A stretch of DNA of 64,000 nt from Pseudomonas antarctica (GTDB lineage Bacteria; Pseudomonadota; Gammaproteobacteria; Pseudomonadales; Pseudomonadaceae), in NCBI RefSeq assembly GCF_001647715.1, contig NZ_CP015600.1:6138001-6202000 (forward strand), read 5' to 3'. This document shows, in pieces, positions 25,532 to 34,501 of this stretch; the first letter of the stretch is position 1; every line of letters begins with the position of its first letter. The position numbers and the translations under genes were made by a program. The notes beneath the pieces were generated by a model. The model made no database searches. It was not told the origin of the DNA and saw only the letters and a list, made by a program, of their open reading frames with translations.

Positions 25532-25681
25532 TTAACGCTTGAACGGTTGCGGCTGCTGCTGAGCCAGTTCAATGGGTGCATCGGTCTTGTTCGACCACAA
25601 GCTCTGGGCATACCCGGTGGTCACGACGCCCAGACCAAACAAAATAACCAAAATCCATAGTAAATCCGGTTTACGTTGCAT
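25532..25681 (-). CDS. Small single-pass membrane protein, 49 residues
   Basis: Read on the minus strand, the frame starts MQRKPDLLWILVILFGLG and ends QQPQPFKR. After five residues, including two basic ones, comes one hydrophobic segment (about 7-25, ending VVTTGYA), then a polar tail rich in Gln and Pro. A GAAGGGGGG Shine-Dalgarno stands 6 nt before the ATG. The stop is only 7 bp from the convergent fau stop. Function is unknown; it could be an inner-membrane peptide or a small secreted product. Confidence 0.7.
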   Translation of the reverse strand: MQRKPDLLWILVILFGLGVVTTGYAQSLWSNKTDAPIELAQQQPQPFKR

Positions 25682-25875
25682 CGATTGCCCCCCTTCAGGC
25701 ACCTCGTACACGATGACAACAACGTTCCAAAGTAGTCCGTTGCAGCTGCGTCAAGCTTAAAAGCGGGCATTCTGCGGTAACGCGAACCAACACGCAAACC
25801 TTGACGCCAACCGACTGTCGGTTTGTCATGGAATTGCCTGACAACTTATCCAATGCCTTTTTCAGGAGCCCAAAA

Positions 25876-26325
25876 ATGGCCTACTGGCTGATGAAATCCG
25901 AGCCCGACGAACTTTCCATCAACGGCCTGGAAAAGCTCGGCGAAGCCCGCTGGGACGGGGTTCGCAACTACCAGGCGCGCAACTTCCTGCGAGCCATGGC
26001 GGTCGGTGATGAGTTTTTCTTCTACCACTCCAGCTGCCCCGAGCCCGGCATTGCCGGCATCGGCAAAATCATCGAAGCGGCCTACCCCGACCCCACTGCG
26101 CTGGAACCGGACAGCCACTATTTCGATGCAAAGGCCAGCCCGGAGAAAAACCCGTGGAGCGCGATCAACGTGGCACACGTTAAAACCTTCCCCAAGGTGC
26201 TGGGCCTGGGTTACCTGAAACAGCAAACCGCCCTCGCCGAACTGCCGCTGGTGCAAAAGGGCAGCCGGCTTTCGGTCATGGCGGTCACGCCTGAGCAGTG
26301 GGCCACGATCCTCAATTTGCTTTAA
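25876..26325 (+). CDS. EVE domain protein
   Basis: 149 residues spanning a complete EVE/PUA-like domain: MAYWLMKSEPDELSI, WDGVRNYQARNFLR, GDEFFFYHSS and GIAGIGKIIEAAYPDP are the conserved blocks. EVE proteins bind modified bases in DNA or RNA. ATG 25876 has AGGAG 7 nt upstream; the frame is open from 25801. It precedes a separate exporter operon by 69 bp and is probably independent. Confidence 0.9.
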   Translation: MAYWLMKSEPDELSINGLEKLGEARWDGVRNYQARNFLRAMAVGDEFFFYHSSCPEPGIAGIGKIIEAAYPDPTALEPDSHYFDAKASPEKNPWSAINVAHVKTFPKVLGLGYLKQQTALAELPLVQKGSRLSVMAVTPEQWATILNLL

Positions 26326-26394
26326 CTGACCGATATCAACACCCTCCCGGGGTAAACCGGTCACACTGGGACGCTAATGCCGCAGGATGCAGCC

Positions 26395-27360
26395 ATGTCT
26401 ACGAACCGCCATATGTCGCGCCTTTTCGCTATTGCCCTGATCGCCCTGTTGCTGGGTGCCGGCGGCTTCGGTTACTGGCGATCCACCCAAGACCGCCTGC
26501 CAGAAGGCTTGAGCATGGGCAATGGTCGCCTGGAATCCACCGAAGTGCAGATCGCCGCCAAGATCCCCGGGCGCCTGGCCGAAGTGCGCGTGGACGAAGG
26601 CGACAAGGTGCTCAAAGGCCAATTGCTGGCGCGCATGGACACCCGCACCCTCGAAGCCCAGCGCGCCCAGGCCGAAGCCGAAGTGCTGCGCGCCAAGGAA
26701 AACTTCGCCGCCGCCGAAGCCAACGTGCAGCTGCGCCAGAGTGAACAACTGCTGGCCAGCCAGGAACTCAGGCGCACCCAGGAACTGTATAAGCGCGGCT
26801 TCGCCAGCAGCCAGTTGATCGACCAGCAGCAAGCGCGTCAGAACACCGGCAACGCCGCCGTGATTGCCGCGCAAGCTCAGGTCAATGCGGTGAAAGCCGC
26901 CATTGGCGCGGCCCAGGCTCAGGTGGCCCAGCTCACCAGCGAAATCGACGACAGCAGCCTGCGTGCGCCCATCGACGGCATCATCCAGTTACGCCTGGCC
27001 GAGCCTGGCGAAGTGCTTGGCGCGGGTGGCCGAGTTTTGTTGCTGATTGATCCCAATGATCAGTACATGAACCTGTACCTGCCCGCGTCCATCACCGGTC
27101 GCCTGACCGTCGGCAGTGACGCACGCATCCTGCTCGACGCCCTGCCCCAGCAACCGCTGCCGGCGAAAATCAGCTTTGTCGCCGACAAATCGCAGTTCAC
27201 GCCCAAGGAGGTCGAGACCCGCGACGAGCGTCAGAAGCTGGTGTTCCGCGTCAAGCTGCGGCTGACTCAACCCAGCGCCGTACCGCAAGCCAAGCCGGGC
27301 ATGCCCGGCGCCGGCTACGTGCGCACGGCTGATATCGACTGGCCGGCCAACCTGCAATGA
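26395..27360 (+). CDS. HlyD-family membrane fusion protein (YhiI type)
   Basis: Periplasmic adaptor of an ABC exporter, 321 residues from ATG 26395. An N-terminal membrane anchor (LFAIALIALLLGAGGFGYW) leads into the biotinyl-lipoyl half (IPGRLAEVRVDEGDKVLKGQLLARMD). A long coiled-coil hairpin with many Ala-Gln repeats (about 85-180) follows, then the second half with APIDGIIQLRLAEPGEVLG and a beta-barrel domain. The stop overlaps the next gene by 4 bp. Upstream in-frame ATG 26377 is possible. Confidence 0.9.
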   Translation: MSTNRHMSRLFAIALIALLLGAGGFGYWRSTQDRLPEGLSMGNGRLESTEVQIAAKIPGRLAEVRVDEGDKVLKGQLLARMDTRTLEAQRAQAEAEVLRAKENFAAAEANVQLRQSEQLLASQELRRTQELYKRGFASSQLIDQQQARQNTGNAAVIAAQAQVNAVKAAIGAAQAQVAQLTSEIDDSSLRAPIDGIIQLRLAEPGEVLGAGGRVLLLIDPNDQYMNLYLPASITGRLTVGSDARILLDALPQQPLPAKISFVADKSQFTPKEVETRDERQKLVFRVKLRLTQPSAVPQAKPGMPGAGYVRTADIDWPANLQ

Positions 27361-30074
27361 CCGACCTGGCGCTGCACGCCACGGGGATCAACCACCGCTA
27401 CGGCAAGCAACAGGCACTCGTCGATATCGCCTTCAGCCTGCCCGCCGGCACACGCTGCGGCTTGATCGGCCCGGATGGCGCGGGCAAGTCGAGCCTGCTG
27501 GGGCTGATCGCCGGAGTTAAAAAGCTTCAGGCGGGGCAACTGGAAGTACTCGGTGGCTCTATCGAAGACCGCCACCACCGCAACAGCCTGTACCCACGCA
27601 TCGCCTTCATGCCCCAAGGCCTGGGCGGCAACCTGTACCCCGAACTGTCCATCAGCGAGAACATCCGTTTCTTCGCCACACTGTTCGGTTTGTCAAAAGC
27701 CGATTGCGAGCAGCGCATGCACAACCTGCTGCTGGCCACCGACCTCGCGCGCTTCGCCGAGCGCCCGGCCGGCAAGCTGTCCGGTGGCATGAAGCAGAAA
27801 CTCGGCCTGTGCTGCGCGCTGATCCACGACCCGGACCTGCTGATCCTCGACGAGCCCACCACCGGCGTCGACCCACTGTCGCGCCGACGCTTTTGGGAGT
27901 TGGTCGAAACCGTACGCCACGAACGCCCGCAGCTGACGCTGCTGGTGGCCACGGCCTACATGGAAGAAGCCGAGCAGTTCGAACACTGCCTGATGCTGGA
28001 TCGCGGCAAACTGATCGCCGACGGCCTCAGCAGCGAATTGGCGGCCGCGACACCCAGCGGCAAGCTGGATGAGGCCTTTACCCACTTCCAGGGCGACAGT
28101 GCCCACAACAATCAGCCGCTGGTGATTCCGCCGCGTAACAGCGATAACACCGATATCGCCATCGAAGCCCACGACCTGACGCTGCGTTTTGGTGATTTCA
28201 CCGCGGTGGATAAAGTCAGCTTCGCCATCGGCCGAGGTGAGATTTTCGGCTTCCTGGGCTCTAACGGTTGCGGCAAGACCACCACCATGAAAGTCCTCAC
28301 CGGGCTGATGCCGGCCACCGAAGGCAGCGCCACGCTGCTCGGCAACCCGGTGAATGCCAAGGACCTGGCGACCCGCAAGCGCGTGGGTTTCATGTCGCAA
28401 AGTTTTTCGTTGTACGGCGAACTCAGCGTGCGCCAGAACCTGGTGCTGCACGCGCAACTGTTCGACTTGCCCAAGGCTGATGCCGGCCCGCGGATCGACG
28501 AGCTGATCAAGCGCGTCGACCTCAGTGATGTAGCCGAGCAGCCGTCCGGCGAGTTGCCGCTGGGCCTGCGCCAGCGCCTGTCATTGGCCGTGGCGGTGCT
28601 GCATCGCCCGGAAGTGCTGATCCTCGATGAGCCCACCTCGGGCGTCGACCCGGCGGCGCGGGATGATTTCTGGCGATTGCTGATCGAGCTGTCCCGCGAA
28701 CAAGGCGTGACGATCTTCCTGTCCACCCACTTTATGAACGAGGCCCAACGCTGCGACCGCATCTCCCTGATGCACGCGGGCAAGGTGCTCGCCTGCGACA
28801 CGCCCGACGCACTGCAAAAGCAATTCCATGGCGACACCCTCGAAGCTGCGTTCGTCACCTGCCTGGAGCAGGCACAAGGCGAACCGGAACCTGCCGCGCC
28901 GAGCGCAACCGTCAGCGATACCGGCGCAGCGCCCGTCAGCAAACACGGTTTCAGCCTGGCTCGGCTATTGGCCGTGGCGGGCCGCGAAGGCAAGGAGCTG
29001 CTGCGCGATAAAGTGCGCATGGCCTTCGCCCTGCTGGGGGCGATGTTCATGATGGTGATCTTCGGCTACGGGATTTCCCTGGACGTGGAAAACCTCGCCT
29101 TCGCCGTCTACGACCAGGACCAGACCCCGCAGAGCCGTGCCTACCTGGAAGCCTTTCGCAGTTCGCGCTACTTCGCCGAACAAGCGCCCATCAGCGACGC
29201 CAATGAATTGCACCGTCGCCTGCAGCGCTCTGAAATCAAACTGGCGCTGGAAATCCCGCCCGGCTTTGGCCGCGACCTCTACGCCGGTCGCCAACCCACG
29301 GTAGCCGCGTGGCTCGACGGCGGCATGCCGTTTCGCGCGGAGACCAGCCGCAACTATGTGGAAGCCGTGCACCTGGGCAACCTCCAGCAACTGGCCGCGC
29401 TGAGCAGCCTGCCCTTGAACGCCCCAGCCACCGCCAAGCTCGAAACGCGCTTTCGCTATAACCAGGACGTGGTCAGCGTGAATGCCATCGGCCCGGGCGT
29501 GATGGCGCTGATCCTGGCGTTTATCCCTGCGATGCTCACCGCGCTGGGCATCGTGCGCGAGAAAGAGCTGGGCTCGATCACCAACTTCTATGCCACGCCC
29601 CTGACCCGCCTGGAATTCCTGCTGGGCAAACAGGCCCCCTATCTGGCCGTGAGCCTGGTCAACCTGGCGCTGCTGGTGGCGATGAACCGCTGGCTGTTCG
29701 GTGTACCGTTTAAAGGCAGCGGGTTGACCCTGGCATTTGGCGGCTTGCTGTATGTGCTGGCCACAACGAGCATGGGCCTGCTGATCTCAGCGTTCACCCG
29801 CACTCAAATTGCGGCGATCCTCGGCACCATGATCATCACCAGCCTGCCGACCATCCAGTTCTCCGGGCTGATCGTGCCGCGCTCGTCCCTGGAAGGCGCG
29901 GCCGCACTGATGGGCACGTTGTTTCCCGCCGGGCACTTTCTGGATATCGCGGTGGGCACCTTTACCAAGGCCCTCGACCTGCGCCAGTTGTGGCCGCAGT
30001 GCCTGGCGCTGTTCGGGTTTTTTGTCGGGTTCACCGGGCTGAGTTTGATCATGCTCAAGAAGCAGGAGGCCTGA
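27357..30074 (+). CDS. rbbA: Fused ABC exporter: two ATPase domains plus ABC-2 permease (RbbA/YhiH type)
   Basis: 905 residues. The first ATPase (about 1-235) has Walker A GPDGAGKSS, signature LSGGMKQKLGL and Walker B LLILDEPTTGVDP. The second (about 265-500) has Walker A GSNGCGKTTTM and Walker B EVLILDEPTSGVDP, but a degenerate signature (ELPLGLRQRLSLA). The C-terminal ABC-2 permease (about 535-905) carries one helix near its start and five or more at its end, with the conserved VREKELGSITNFYATPL. E. coli RbbA has the same order and was described as ribosome-associated, while related YhiH is an exporter subunit. The adaptor and second permease on either side point to export here. Confidence 0.92.
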   Translation: MTDLALHATGINHRYGKQQALVDIAFSLPAGTRCGLIGPDGAGKSSLLGLIAGVKKLQAGQLEVLGGSIEDRHHRNSLYPRIAFMPQGLGGNLYPELSISENIRFFATLFGLSKADCEQRMHNLLLATDLARFAERPAGKLSGGMKQKLGLCCALIHDPDLLILDEPTTGVDPLSRRRFWELVETVRHERPQLTLLVATAYMEEAEQFEHCLMLDRGKLIADGLSSELAAATPSGKLDEAFTHFQGDSAHNNQPLVIPPRNSDNTDIAIEAHDLTLRFGDFTAVDKVSFAIGRGEIFGFLGSNGCGKTTTMKVLTGLMPATEGSATLLGNPVNAKDLATRKRVGFMSQSFSLYGELSVRQNLVLHAQLFDLPKADAGPRIDELIKRVDLSDVAEQPSGELPLGLRQRLSLAVAVLHRPEVLILDEPTSGVDPAARDDFWRLLIELSREQGVTIFLSTHFMNEAQRCDRISLMHAGKVLACDTPDALQKQFHGDTLEAAFVTCLEQAQGEPEPAAPSATVSDTGAAPVSKHGFSLARLLAVAGREGKELLRDKVRMAFALLGAMFMMVIFGYGISLDVENLAFAVYDQDQTPQSRAYLEAFRSSRYFAEQAPISDANELHRRLQRSEIKLALEIPPGFGRDLYAGRQPTVAAWLDGGMPFRAETSRNYVEAVHLGNLQQLAALSSLPLNAPATAKLETRFRYNQDVVSVNAIGPGVMALILAFIPAMLTALGIVREKELGSITNFYATPLTRLEFLLGKQAPYLAVSLVNLALLVAMNRWLFGVPFKGSGLTLAFGGLLYVLATTSMGLLISAFTRTQIAAILGTMIITSLPTIQFSGLIVPRSSLEGAAALMGTLFPAGHFLDIAVGTFTKALDLRQLWPQCLALFGFFVGFTGLSLIMLKKQEA

Positions 30075-31192
30075 TGCACAAGCTCGCTCACATCCTGCGC
30101 CTGGGTATCAAGGAACTCACCAGCCTGCGCCACGACAGCGTGTTGCTGCTGTTTCTGGCCTACGCCTTTACTGTTGCGATCTACATGCCCGCCGCCGGCT
30201 CGGTAATTGGCGTGCACAACGCCAGCGTGGCCTTTGTCGATGAAGACCACAGCGCGCTGTCGCGGCAGATGGCCGAAGCATTGCAACCGCCGGAGTTTCA
30301 ACCACCGGTGCCGCTGGCCTATGACCAACTGGATAAGGTCATGGACAGCGGCGAGTACACCTTCGTGATCAACGTGCCGGCAAATTTCCAGGCCGACGTG
30401 TTGGCCGGGCGGCAACCGGGCGTGCAGGTGAACGTCGATGCCACGGCGATGAGCCAGGCGTTCATGGGCGCAGGCTACATCGGCAGGATTTTCCAACGTG
30501 AGCTGCTGAGCTACAGCGGCCAGGCCAATGCCAGTCAGACGTTACCCGCGCTGCTGACCACCCGGGCGCTGTTCAACACCAACCTGGAAGGCGGCTGGTT
30601 CCTGGCGGTGATCCAGATCGTCAACAACATCACCATCCTGGCCATCGTGCTGACCGGCACCGCGCTGCTGCGCGAGCGCGAGCACGGCACGCTTGATCAT
30701 TTATTGGTACTGCCGCTGACCGCACTGGAAATCATGCTGGCGAAAATCTGGAGCAACATGCTGGTGGTGGTGCTGTGCACCTGGCTGTCCCTGGAGCTGG
30801 TGGTCAAAGGCTTGCTCGGCGTGCCGCTGGCCGGGTCCATGAGCCTGTTCCTGTTTGTGACGGCGCTGTATCTGTTTGCGAGTACCGCACTGGGGATCTT
30901 CCTCGCCACCCTCGCTCGCTCGACGCCGCAATTCGGTTTGCTGGCAATTCCGGTGATCATCCCAATGCTGTTGCTGTCCGGTGGCAGCACGCCGCTGGAC
31001 AGCATGCCCGAGTGGCTACAGTGGGTGATGCAGGGCTCGCCGTCGACGCACTTTGTGAGCCTGAGCGCAGCGATTCTGTTCCGGGATGCGGGCGTGAGTG
31101 TGGTGTGGCCGGACTTGCTGGCGCTGGCGGCGATTGGCCTGGTGTTTTTTGCGGTGGCGTTGGCCAGGTTTCGCAAAAGCCTGGCTTCTTAA
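30074..31192 (+). CDS. ABC-2 type permease (YhhJ type)
   Basis: Inner-membrane permease of 372 residues starting at ATG 30074, sharing one base with the stop of the preceding gene (TGATG). One N-terminal helix (LLLFLAYAFTVAIYMPAAG) precedes a large periplasmic domain. Five helices follow from about residue 175, with LREREHGTLDHLLVLPLTALEIMLAKIW, the ABC-2 signature. It completes the HlyD-RbbA-YhhJ exporter; the transported substrate is unknown. Confidence 0.9.
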   Translation: MHKLAHILRLGIKELTSLRHDSVLLLFLAYAFTVAIYMPAAGSVIGVHNASVAFVDEDHSALSRQMAEALQPPEFQPPVPLAYDQLDKVMDSGEYTFVINVPANFQADVLAGRQPGVQVNVDATAMSQAFMGAGYIGRIFQRELLSYSGQANASQTLPALLTTRALFNTNLEGGWFLAVIQIVNNITILAIVLTGTALLREREHGTLDHLLVLPLTALEIMLAKIWSNMLVVVLCTWLSLELVVKGLLGVPLAGSMSLFLFVTALYLFASTALGIFLATLARSTPQFGLLAIPVIIPMLLLSGGSTPLDSMPEWLQWVMQGSPSTHFVSLSAAILFRDAGVSVVWPDLLALAAIGLVFFAVALARFRKSLAS

Positions 31193-31193
31193 C

Positions 31194-31329
31194 TGTGGCG
31201 AGCGGGCTTGCCCCACGTTGGGCTGCGCAGCAGCCCCATCCAGATTCACCACATTGTTTCAGGTGTACCGAGGCGTATGGTTTTGGGGCGGCTTCGCCAC
31301 CCAACGCGGGGCAAGCCCGCTCGCCACAA
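31194..31329. repeat. REPIN, GGCGAGCGGG type
   Basis: TGTGGCGAGCGGGCTTGCCC at 31194 and its inverse ending CTCGCCACA at about 31329. The spacer carries a second nested pair, GTTGGGCTGCGCAGCAGCCCC and GGGGCGGCTTCGCCACCC. Lies between convergent genes. Confidence 0.83.
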
Positions 31330-31336
31330 GGAACCG

Positions 31337-31744
31337 TTACTGGATGATCAAGTTGTTGAACAACAGGTCTTCCACCACCGGCTTGCCGGTTTCGTCGTTC
31401 ATGACTTGCTGGGTTTGCTTCAAGGCTTCCTGGCGCAGTTTTTCTTTGCCTTCGACCGTACTCATGGCTTCGTTGGTCTGCTGGGTGAACAGCGCAACCA
31501 TCTGGTTACGAATCAATGGCTCGTTGGCCTTGACCGCGGCAAGGGCTTCGGGGCCAGTCACTCGCAAGGCGATGTCGGCCTTGAACACCTTGAGTTTCGT
31601 TGTGCCATCCAGGCCGTAATTGCCCACGAAGGGCGGGTTCAGACTGTAATAGCTGACCTTGGGCGCCTCGCCTTCTTTCGCTTCTTCGGCCTGGGCTGCC
31701 ATCGGCAAGGTCAGGGCGAGCATCAACAGGATCCACGCTTTCAC
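31337..31744 (-). CDS. Secreted FliL-like protein
   Basis: 135 residues with a signal peptide (MKAWILLMLALTLPMAAQA). The mature part, with YYSLNPPFVGNYG, LKVFKADIALRVTG, NEPLIRNQMVALF and VVEDLLFNNLIIQ, matches the periplasmic domain of FliL, the flagellar basal-body-associated protein. Instead of a membrane anchor it has an apparently cleavable signal. No flagellar gene is near, so a role outside the flagellum, or as a free periplasmic FliL-type protein, is possible. Confidence 0.82.
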   Translation of the reverse strand: MKAWILLMLALTLPMAAQAEEAKEGEAPKVSYYSLNPPFVGNYGLDGTTKLKVFKADIALRVTGPEALAAVKANEPLIRNQMVALFTQQTNEAMSTVEGKEKLRQEALKQTQQVMNDETGKPVVEDLLFNNLIIQ

Positions 31745-31894
31745 AGTTCATTCCTCAAATTCGATTGCCCGGTAGCATAACGCTAGCAAGGCTGAGCACA
31801 AGCTTATGGCGACTTATCAGGCCCGGGCATGCTCGTTGACCCACGGGCGTACCCTCCTACACTTATCGGCCACGACGCCAAAAGGAATAGTCCG

Positions 31895-32872
31895 ATGAAA
31901 GCTGTGCTGTGCAAAGCCTTCGGCCCCGCCGAAACCCTGGTGCTGGAAGAGATCGCCAGCCCGGCGATCAAGAAGAACGAAATCCTGTTGGACGTGCACG
32001 CGGCCGGGGTCAATTTCCCGGACACCCTGATCATCGAGGGCAAATACCAGTTCAAGCCGCCTTTCCCATTCTCGCCGGGTGGCGAAGCGGCCGGCGTGGT
32101 CAGTGAAGTCGGTGAAAAACTCAGCCACTTGAAAGTCGGCGACCGGGTCATGGCCCTGACCGGCTGGGGCAGCTTTGCCGAGCAGGTCGCCGTGCCGGGC
32201 TACAACGTGCTGCCGATCCCGCCGAGCATGGATTTCAACACCGCCGCGGCCTTCAGCATGACCTACGGCACTTCGATGCACGCCTTGAAACAAAGGGCCA
32301 ACCTGCAACCCGGCGAAACCCTGTTGGTACTCGGTGCCTCGGGTGGCGTGGGCCTGGCTGCCGTGGAAATCGGTAAAGCCATGGGCGCCCGGGTAATCGC
32401 CGCCGCCAGCAGTGCAGACAAACTGGCCGTAGCCAAGGCCGCCGGCGCGGACGAGTTGATCAACTACAGCGAAGCCAACCTTAAGGACGAAATCAAGCGC
32501 CTGACCGACGGCAACGGTGTCGATGTGATCTACGACCCGGTAGGCGGCGATCTGTTTGACCAAGCTGTTCGTGGTATCGCCTGGAACGGCCGTTTGTTGG
32601 TGGTGGGCTTTGCCAGCGGGCGCATTCCCGAGCTGCCGGTGAACCTGGCGCTGCTCAAGGGTGCGTCCGTGGTGGGGGTGTTCTGGGGCTCGTTCGCCCA
32701 GCGCCAGCCGCAGGACAATGCGGCGAACTTCCAGCAGTTGTTCACCTGGTACGCCGAGGGCAAGTTGAAGCCGTTGGTGTCGCAGGTGTATCCGCTGGAA
32801 CAGGCTGCCCACGCGATCAACGACCTGGGGCAGCGCAAGGCGGTGGGCAAGGTCGTCGTTCAGATCCGGTAA
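31895..32872 (+). CDS. Zinc-free NADPH:quinone oxidoreductase, MDR family
   Basis: 325 residues. The N-terminal GroES-like half holds AAGVNFPDTLIIEGKYQ and FSPGGEAAGVVSEVG. The Rossmann half holds LLVLGASGGVGLAAVEIGKA, the NADPH-binding motif. Zinc ligands of alcohol dehydrogenases are absent, as in quinone oxidoreductases. ATG 31895 with AAGGA upstream; the frame is open from 31829. It ends at a REPIN before glpT. Confidence 0.88.
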   Translation: MKAVLCKAFGPAETLVLEEIASPAIKKNEILLDVHAAGVNFPDTLIIEGKYQFKPPFPFSPGGEAAGVVSEVGEKLSHLKVGDRVMALTGWGSFAEQVAVPGYNVLPIPPSMDFNTAAAFSMTYGTSMHALKQRANLQPGETLLVLGASGGVGLAAVEIGKAMGARVIAAASSADKLAVAKAAGADELINYSEANLKDEIKRLTDGNGVDVIYDPVGGDLFDQAVRGIAWNGRLLVVGFASGRIPELPVNLALLKGASVVGVFWGSFAQRQPQDNAANFQQLFTWYAEGKLKPLVSQVYPLEQAAHAINDLGQRKAVGKVVVQIR

Positions 32873-32891
32873 TGATTTGAAACGCGGTCAA

Positions 32892-32980
32892 TGTGGGCGC
32901 TGGCTTGCCTGCGATTGCGGTGGGTCAGCTCCAACAAATGCAGCTGACAGACCGCAACGCAGGCAAGCCAGCTCCCACAT
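32892..32980. repeat. REPIN between qor-like gene and glpT
   Basis: TGTGGGCGCTGGCTTGCCTG at 32892 and its inverse ending at 32980; an inner pair, GCGGTgggtcagct and agctgacagACCGC, extends the structure. Confidence 0.83.
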
Positions 32981-33038
32981 TTTGATCTCCAGTGCTTCGA
33001 AGAGGCTGATTACGGCCCATACTTATCCATTAGCGACA

Positions 33039-33054
33039 TGTTCGTAAGAGAACA
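33039..33054. promoter_or_regulatory. GlpR-like operator 1 upstream of glpT
   Basis: TGTTCG-TAAG-AGAACA, inside the 7-bp perfect inverted repeat CATGTTC/GAACATG (33037-33056). GlpR operators of E. coli are built from TGTTCG and CGAACA half sites with a 4-nt spacer, and only one position differs here. It lies about 110-125 bp upstream of glpT. Confidence 0.6.
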
Positions 33055-33100
33055 TGCAATCGCTCGGATTTCCTGTGTTTGCAGATAAGAGGCGATGCTA

Positions 33101-33116
33101 TTTTCGGTAACGAAAC
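33101..33116. promoter_or_regulatory. GlpR-like operator 2 upstream of glpT
   Basis: TTTTCG-GTAA-CGAAAC, a second site with the same half-site spacing, 62 bp downstream of the first and about 50-60 bp upstream of the glpT start. Confidence 0.5.
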
Positions 33117-33163
33117 TGTAACATTCGCATCCGCAGTCAAAACAAGAAATTTGGAGCTCTTGA

Positions 33164-34501
33164 ATGTTTGCTTTCTTCCGTCCTGCCGCACACCAGGCGC
33201 CCCTGCCTGAAGAAAAAATAGACAGTACCTACCGACGACTGCGCTGGCAGATCTTCGCGGGTATTTTCTTCGGTTACGCCGGGTACTACCTGCTGCGCAA
33301 AAACTTCTCGCTGGCCATGCCGTACTTGATCGACGAGGGTTACACCCGTGGTGAGCTGGGCCTGGCGATGTCGGCGATTGCGATTGCCTACGGACTGTCC
33401 AAATTCCTCATGGGCCTGGTGTCCGACCGCTCTAACCCGCGCTATTTCCTGCCCTTCGGCCTGCTGATATCGGCGGGCGTGATGTTCATTTTCGGTTTCG
33501 CACCTTGGGCAACGTCCAGCGTGACCATGATGTTCATTTTGCTGTTCATCAACGGCTGGGCCCAGGGCATGGGCTGGCCGCCAAGTGGACGGACCATGGT
33601 GCACTGGTGGTCGCAGAAAGAACGCGGTGGCGTGGTGTCTGTGTGGAACGTGGCGCATAACGTCGGCGGAGGCCTGATCGGCCCGCTGTTCCTGCTGGGC
33701 ATGGCTTGGTTCAACGACTGGCATGCCGCGTTCTATGTGCCGGCGACCGTGGCATTGGCGGTGGCGGCGTTTGCCTTCATCACCATGCGCGACACCCCGC
33801 AATCGGTCGGCCTGCCGCCTATCGAGCAATACAAGAACGATTACCCGGAAGGCTACGACGCCAGCCACGAAGACGAATTCAGCGCCAAGGAAATCTTCGT
33901 CAAGTACGTGCTGCGCAACAAAATGCTGTGGTACATCGCCTTCGCCAACGTCTTCGTCTACCTGCTGCGCTACGGCGTATTGGACTGGGCGCCGACTTAC
34001 CTTAAGGAAGCCAAGCACTTCGACGTGGATAAAACCTCGTGGGCGTATTTCTTCTACGAGTGGGCGGGCATTCCGGGCACGCTGCTGTGCGGCTGGATGT
34101 CGGACAAGATCTTCCGTGGCAACCGAGGCCTGACCGGCATCGTGTTCATGGCCTTGGTCACCGTGGCGACCCTGGTTTACTGGCTCAACCCGCCAGGCAA
34201 CCCAATGGTCGACATGATTGCGCTGTTCTCTATCGGCTTCCTGATCTACGGCCCGGTGATGCTGATCGGTCTGCAGGCGCTGGAGCTGGCACCGAAAAAA
34301 GCCGCGGGCACCGCTGCAGGCTTCACGGGCTTGTTCGGTTACCTGGGTGGTTCGGTGGCCGCGAGTGCGGCCATGGGCTACACCGTGGACCATTTCGGCT
34401 GGGACGGTGGCTTTGTGTTGCTGGTGGGCGCCTGCCTGTTGGCGATCGCGTTCCTGATCCCAACGCTGTGGCACACCAATAGCGTCAGCACGGCGCGTTA
34501 A
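33164..34501 (+). CDS. glpT: Glycerol-3-phosphate transporter
   Basis: Major-facilitator antiporter exchanging glycerol-3-phosphate for phosphate; 445 residues and 12 membrane helices. Conserved features include [19 protein letters not shown] near the N-terminus, [14 protein letters not shown] and [21 protein letters not shown], the organophosphate:phosphate antiporter signature with its arginine. ATG 33164 follows GGAG. Two GlpR-like operators upstream suggest induction by glycerol-3-phosphate. The stop shares bases with the convergent cyclotransferase. GlpT also imports fosfomycin in other bacteria. Confidence 0.95.
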   Translation: MFAFFRPAAHQAPLPEEKIDSTYRRLRWQIFAGIFFGYAGYYLLRKNFSLAMPYLIDEGYTRGELGLAMSAIAIAYGLSKFLMGLVSDRSNPRYFLPFGLLISAGVMFIFGFAPWATSSVTMMFILLFINGWAQGMGWPPSGRTMVHWWSQKERGGVVSVWNVAHNVGGGLIGPLFLLGMAWFNDWHAAFYVPATVALAVAAFAFITMRDTPQSVGLPPIEQYKNDYPEGYDASHEDEFSAKEIFVKYVLRNKMLWYIAFANVFVYLLRYGVLDWAPTYLKEAKHFDVDKTSWAYFFYEWAGIPGTLLCGWMSDKIFRGNRGLTGIVFMALVTVATLVYWLNPPGNPMVDMIALFSIGFLIYGPVMLIGLQALELAPKKAAGTAAGFTGLFGYLGGSVAASAAMGYTVDHFGWDGGFVLLVGACLLAIAFLIPTLWHTNSVSTAR

